NCBI GenBank assembly: GCA_965203135.1
Contig: CBDBBO010000002.1
Span: 930,001-994,000 of the forward strand
DNA length: 64,000 nt
Direction: 5' to 3'
From: CATOSD01 sp965203135
GTDB taxonomy: Bacteria; Chloroflexota; Dehalococcoidia; Lucifugimonadales; CATOSD01
Shown: positions 60,582 to 64,000 of the stretch, piece after piece
Position numbering within the stretch: the stretch's first letter is position 1
Layout of the letters: each line of letters begins with the position of its first letter
Program-made: the position numbers and the translations under genes
Notes under the pieces: model-generated
What the model saw: the letters and a program-made list of their open reading frames with translations, nothing else
Database searches by the model: none
Told to the model about the DNA's origin: nothing

Positions 60582-61280
60582 CTACCAACCCTCGTATCTG
60601 ATACGGGACGGGTGCGCGCCCAGGGACGTAGCCAATTCCACCATATCGTCGATCATCGGCGGTGGGCCGCATATGAAGAATAGCGAGTCCGCGTCGATGC
60701 CCGCGCCTGACGCCATTTCCCGGTCGATTCTGCCTACACGGCCGGTCCAGTTCGCACCGCCGGGCTGCGTGACTGTGAAATGGCAGAGGATGTTCGGGTT
60801 GGAGCGGGCGATGGCCTCCAACTCGTCCCTGAAGAGCAGTTCATCGGGCGTCTTCGCGCTGTAGAGCAGCCTGAGCCGGATCCCGGACGCTGACTCGTCG
60901 ACGTACCTCACGATGCTCATCAGCGGCGTTATTCCTATTCCACCGGCCACCAGCGCCAGCGGACCGCCCATGTCCGCCGTGTACAGGAAGTCGCCGCCAA
61001 CCGCCACCTCCACCACGTCCCCCACCCTGGCTCGCTCGTGCACGTAGTGGGTAACGGGGTTTTCGCCAACCAGCTTCACCGCGAGCTCGAAGCCGTCCGT
61101 CCGGGATGGGGAAGACGTTATCGAGTAGCCGGCGCAGCCGATCTCCCCGCCTACGTCGGCGTAGAAGTCCACCCACTGGCCGGGACTGAACGACAGCCGC
61201 TTGCCGCCCGTGTCCAGCCTCAGCGCCTTGGTCGTAGGCGACGCCTGCCTGATATCCACTATGGTGGCGGGAATCGGCAA
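60582..61280 (-). CDS. FAD/NAD(P)-binding oxidoreductase (ferredoxin reductase type, no FeS domain)
   Basis: 232 aa from TTG 61280. LSFSPGQWVDFY and AGYSITSSPS form the FAD-binding barrel. ALVAGGIGITPLMSIV and YSAKTPDELLFRDEL form the NAD(P) domain, ending FFICGPPPMIDDM. The C-terminal 2Fe-2S domain of phthalate dioxygenase reductases is absent, so electrons probably pass to a separate ferredoxin or oxygenase. Starts 11 bases after the peptidase E stop. Confidence 0.88.
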   Translation of the reverse strand: MPIPATIVDIRQASPTTKALRLDTGGKRLSFSPGQWVDFYADVGGEIGCAGYSITSSPSRTDGFELAVKLVGENPVTHYVHERARVGDVVEVAVGGDFLYTADMGGPLALVAGGIGITPLMSIVRYVDESASGIRLRLLYSAKTPDELLFRDELEAIARSNPNILCHFTVTQPGGANWTGRVGRIDREMASGAGIDADSLFFICGPPPMIDDMVELATSLGAHPSRIRYEGW

Positions 61281-61291
61281 CTGCCGGACGC

Positions 61292-62041
61292 CTACCGGCT
61301 CACCAGGTCGGTCAGCGGCGCGTAAGCCTCGCTCTTGACCAGAGGTTCGGTGGAGATGGCTCCGGACCGGCTCAGCAGCTTGTAGGCTCCCGCGCCTTCC
61401 TGGGACGTGATGACCCTGTAGCCGCCGTCCACCACCTCGACGGCGCAGTTGTTGTCGATGGCGATTCCCACGTCGCGATGCCGTGAGACCATGCGCTCGA
61501 AGTCGGCCTTCCTGGGGACGCCCGCCGTCGCGCTGTCGAAGTGCGGGCAGCCCAGCGCGTCGATCAGGCCCATGCCTTTCACCCTGACGTAGTTCCAGTC
61601 ATCCGGATGGTAGAACGCCATCGAGTCGCTGTGGCCCCAACTGAACCAGCATATGCACCCAGCGCTGAGCCCGGCGAGGACTATGCCGCTGTCATGGGCC
61701 TCCCGCAACACTGCGTCCACGCCCAGCCTGCGCCACCGGCGCATCATCTTGAGCGTGTTGCCGCCACCCACGTACACCAGGTGCGACGACAGTATCTTCT
61801 CCTCCAGCTCCTCCCTGCTCGGGTTGACGCCCAGCAGGTACAGCACGTCAGTCTCGCAGCCCAGCGTGTCGCCGTAGACGCGACGGAAGTCCTCCCAGTA
61901 GCTCACCCTGTCGTAGCTGGCTGTGGGCACGAAGAGGGCCTTGGGTCTGTCGGCTCCGGTCAGCTCGATAACGCGCTCGTCGATGGCGCGTGTCTCGAGG
62001 TTCGCCATGTCGCCGCCGCCAATAGCCACTATCCTGCCCAT
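61292..62041 (-). CDS. S51 family peptidase E-like protein
   Basis: 249 aa. Nucleophile Ser126 in GIVLAGLSAGCICW, preceded by VYVGGGNTLKMMRRW, the family Gly-rich segment. HSDSMAFY and the late GIAIDNNCAVEV follow. Peptidase E splits Asp-X dipeptides; related enzymes degrade cyanophycin. The ATG follows GGAGG. It lies between a flavin monooxygenase and a flavoreductase on one strand. Confidence 0.88.
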   Translation of the reverse strand: MGRIVAIGGGDMANLETRAIDERVIELTGADRPKALFVPTASYDRVSYWEDFRRVYGDTLGCETDVLYLLGVNPSREELEEKILSSHLVYVGGGNTLKMMRRWRRLGVDAVLREAHDSGIVLAGLSAGCICWFSWGHSDSMAFYHPDDWNYVRVKGMGLIDALGCPHFDSATAGVPRKADFERMVSRHRDVGIAIDNNCAVEVVDGGYRVITSQEGAGAYKLLSRSGAISTEPLVKSEAYAPLTDLVSR

Positions 62042-62078
62042 AGTGAGTCCTCCGTGCGTCGGGACGGGTCGCCCGTCG

Positions 62079-63248
62079 CTACGAGTCGTCTCCGGACGCG
62101 GCAGCCGGCTGCCGCTGGAAAGCCGGCATCACCTGTTCGGCGAAGATTCGCAACTGCTCCAGCGACTCATCACTGGGCATGCCCTCCGGCCAGTGCAGGA
62201 TGATGTGCTCCAGGCCCGGATACTTGCGCTCCATGTCCCTCAGGAAGTCCACCATGTCGGACGCGGTGCCGCAGATCCACGCCTTCTGCTGAGCGCCGTC
62301 CTCCACGTGCGGCACGCGCGCCGGCGCGCCGGGCGTGCCCCAGGTTCGGCCCTCCTCGTCCGCGTAGCGAACGAAGCCGAACGGCGCGAACCACTTGTAG
62401 CGTTCATCGTGGAACGGCCGGATGCGCTCGATCGCCTCCTGCTCGCTGTCCGCGATGTAGAAGCCGATTCCCAGCGCCAGGTCCTCGCCCAGCTCGAGGT
62501 CCCGGCCGTGCTGCGCCGCCGCGTCCCGGAACCTGGTGAACATATCCTCCACGATGGTCTCGCCAGTGAGGGCCACGACTCCCTTGAAGCTATTTCTGGC
62601 GGTGAACTCGATGCTGCGGCCGCTGACGATGGGCTGCCAAGTCTCCACCGGAACGGTGAGCGGTCGCGGCACAAGGGTCACTTCCTGCAGGTCGTAGCCG
62701 CGGTAGGGCACCTCCGCCGGTATGGTGTAGTGCTTGCCCTTGTGGGAGAACGACTCCTCGTTGAAGGCCTTGCGGATGACCTCTATCTGCTCCTCGAACA
62801 GCTCGCGGTTGGCGTCGTTGTCGATGACCGGCGCGCCGAATGTCTCGACCTCCCGGCTGTGGTAGCCCCGGCCCACGCCAAAGATGATGCGCCCGCCGGT
62901 GAGCACGTCGGCCAGAGCGTAGTCCTCGGCGAGACGCAGAGGATGCCACATGGGAGAGATGTTGAAGGCGCACCCGAACTTGAGCCGCTTAGTTTGGGAC
63001 GCCAGATGCGTCCCGAGCAGGATGATGTTGGGGATGCACTCGTAGCCTTCGTGCTGGAAGTGGTGCTCCGCCATCCATAGCGCGTAATAGCCGTGCTCGT
63101 CCATCAGCTTCGCCGCGCGCGCCGCCGTGTCGTATGCCTGCACCAGCCGGTCGTTGGCGTAGCGCCGGTCGTCCGCGGGTATGCCGTCCAGCCCCACGTC
63201 TTCGAGGTCGATGTTCCCGACGTAGAGAACGGAAAAATGCTTGATCAT
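62079..63248 (-). CDS. LLM-class flavin-dependent oxidoreductase, alkanal monooxygenase-like
   Basis: 389 aa luciferase-fold enzyme. DEHGYYALWMAEHHFQHEG, LGTHLASQTKRLKFGCAF and HPLRLAEDYALADVLTGGR followed by IIFGVGRGYHSREVE are hallmark segments. The C-terminal half carries ISGTASDM-like nucleotide-contact residues (WICGTASDMVDFL). Co-oriented with peptidase E and a flavoreductase, which could supply reduced FMN. ATG 63248, GGAG six bases upstream. Confidence 0.9.
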   Translation of the reverse strand: MIKHFSVLYVGNIDLEDVGLDGIPADDRRYANDRLVQAYDTAARAAKLMDEHGYYALWMAEHHFQHEGYECIPNIILLGTHLASQTKRLKFGCAFNISPMWHPLRLAEDYALADVLTGGRIIFGVGRGYHSREVETFGAPVIDNDANRELFEEQIEVIRKAFNEESFSHKGKHYTIPAEVPYRGYDLQEVTLVPRPLTVPVETWQPIVSGRSIEFTARNSFKGVVALTGETIVEDMFTRFRDAAAQHGRDLELGEDLALGIGFYIADSEQEAIERIRPFHDERYKWFAPFGFVRYADEEGRTWGTPGAPARVPHVEDGAQQKAWICGTASDMVDFLRDMERKYPGLEHIILHWPEGMPSDESLEQLRIFAEQVMPAFQRQPAAASGDDS

Positions 63249-63339
63249 TAGATGCTCCGGGCCGGGCGCGGATATGGAAGTGGTGGCCGGCCACGCCCAT
63301 TATAGCGAACACCGCACAACGGCGCACACACGCTCTCGG

Positions 63340-64000
63340 CTACTCGGTGGCCGGACGCGGCACCCGGCGAGGCGGCTGGGCAAGCAAAGCGGCGATGCTG
63401 CTCAGCACGAAGGCGCCGACGAACACCGAGAACGCGAGCAGGTAGTCGTTGCGCAGGTCGAACAGAAAGCCTCCCAGCACGGGGCCGCCCGCGCCGGTGA
63501 TGAGGCCGAACGGCTGGGCAGTGCCGCGTATCGCTCCCTGCGCCTCGCGCCCGAAATAGTCGGACCACGCCAGGCTGCTTACGAAGGACTGCGCGCCGCG
63601 TGTCAGTCCGTACACCGTTGCGAACACGGCGAGGTGGGGCAGCGAATTCGCGCCCATCAGCAGCACAATGCCCGCGGCGCCCCCGGCGTAGCATGAGGCT
63701 AGGCAGTAGCGAACGTGCATGCGCTCGGCGGCGAATCCCCACAGAGGCTTGGCGACCGACTGGAGGAAGTAGAGGTACGTAATCACCATCGCGGCCTGGC
63801 CCGGGTCGATCTGCCGGTCCGTGATGTACGAGAAGATGTGCAGGTTGACGCCGCTGATCGCGAATCCGGCGAAGTTTGTGCTGACGAGCAATAGCCAGAA
63901 TGCGGGAGTCCGCATGGCCTCCCTGGCCGTGAGCGACACCTCCTCGACGACGCCGCGACCGCCCCTTGCGACTTCCTCTTCGCTGTTGCCGTCCGGGACC
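63340..64000 (-). CDS. MFS transporter, C-terminal part (runs off right edge)
   Basis: About 220 aa are visible and the frame is open to the edge; an internal GTG at 63939 is not the true start. The visible part has about six hydrophobic helices. LREAMRTP-like entry to helix 7 (SLTAREAMRTPAFWLLLV), the loop AERMHVRY, and GLTRGAQSFVSSLAWSDYFG are typical of the oxalate/formate-type and monocarboxylate-type major facilitators. Substrate unknown; the catabolic surroundings suggest an organic acid. Confidence 0.85.
   Translation of the reverse strand, partial: VPDGNSEEEVARGGRGVVEEVSLTAREAMRTPAFWLLLVSTNFAGFAISGVNLHIFSYITDRQIDPGQAAMVITYLYFLQSVAKPLWGFAAERMHVRYCLASCYAGGAAGIVLLMGANSLPHLAVFATVYGLTRGAQSFVSSLAWSDYFGREAQGAIRGTAQPFGLITGAGGPVLGGFLFDLRNDYLLAFSVFVGAFVLSSIAALLAQPPRRVPRPATE

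Overview
The window reads as a dense, high-G+C bacterial chromosome fragment, most likely from a Chloroflexota lineage close to the SAR202/Dehalococcoidia group. The basis is inference from gene content: several luciferase-like flavin oxidoreductases, short-chain dehydrogenases, type III CoA-transferases, two malate/L-lactate-type (Ldh) dehydrogenases, a cis-CaaD-like tautomerase, an archaeal-type PEP carboxylase, a DUF3090/SCO1664 pair and plant-type LRR lipoproteins. There is no rRNA, CRISPR array, phage or full-length insertion sequence, and one tRNA (Lys-TTT).

Layout. 0-15 kb: a gamma-glutamyltransferase running off the left edge, a polysaccharide deacetylase, a lipoprotein metalloprotease on a Pro/Thr stalk, two tautomerase-fold proteins, an amidohydrolase, a flavin monooxygenase, a ThDP enzyme, an S9 peptidase, an Ldh-family dehydrogenase and a divergent carbamoyltransferase. 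15-24.6 kb: tRNA-Lys, membrane proteins (one a CPA2 antiporter), an LRR lipoprotein, SDRs, an XRE regulator, a HAD hydrolase and a K+ channel. 24.7-33.3 kb: PEP carboxylase, dienelactone hydrolase, cupin, a GT39-like protein with a C-terminal PA14-like region, a double CoA-transferase and a selenoprotein. 33.4-41.1 kb: a peptide/nickel-type ABC importer, a DUF5678/retropepsin operon and an MrfA-type helicase. 41.1-44.1 kb: a lower-G+C patch with gene remnants and two toxin-antitoxin modules. 44.1-64 kb: PPOX protein, LarB, a second Ldh dehydrogenase, a phosphonoacetate-hydrolase-like enzyme, DUF3090/SCO1664, penicillin acylase, MgtE, D-aminopeptidase, amidase, a threonine synthase-NIL-MoaD cluster, two paralogous SDRs, a flavoreductase, peptidase E, another flavin monooxygenase and an MFS carrier cut by the right edge.

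Taken together the genes suggest a heterotroph that imports peptides and organic acids and breaks down amides, lactams, phosphonates and carboxylic acids using flavin, NAD(P) and CoA-transfer chemistry.

The strongest signals beyond routine annotation are: (1) a SelW/Rdx-family selenoprotein at 33029-33316 with an in-frame UGA in a CxxU motif, a strong ribosome binding site, a promoter and a SECIS-like hairpin; (2) a 124-bp MITE at 26279-26402 with 13-bp inverted repeats starting GTAA and an exact 8-bp target duplication, the signature of IS66-type elements; (3) a dispersed hairpin family that usually lies just upstream of start codons in the same orientation; (4) two genes whose best start is AUA or AUC; and (5) several enzymes that have lost canonical catalytic residues. 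Three loci carry apparent single-base frameshifts, either real decay or assembly errors.
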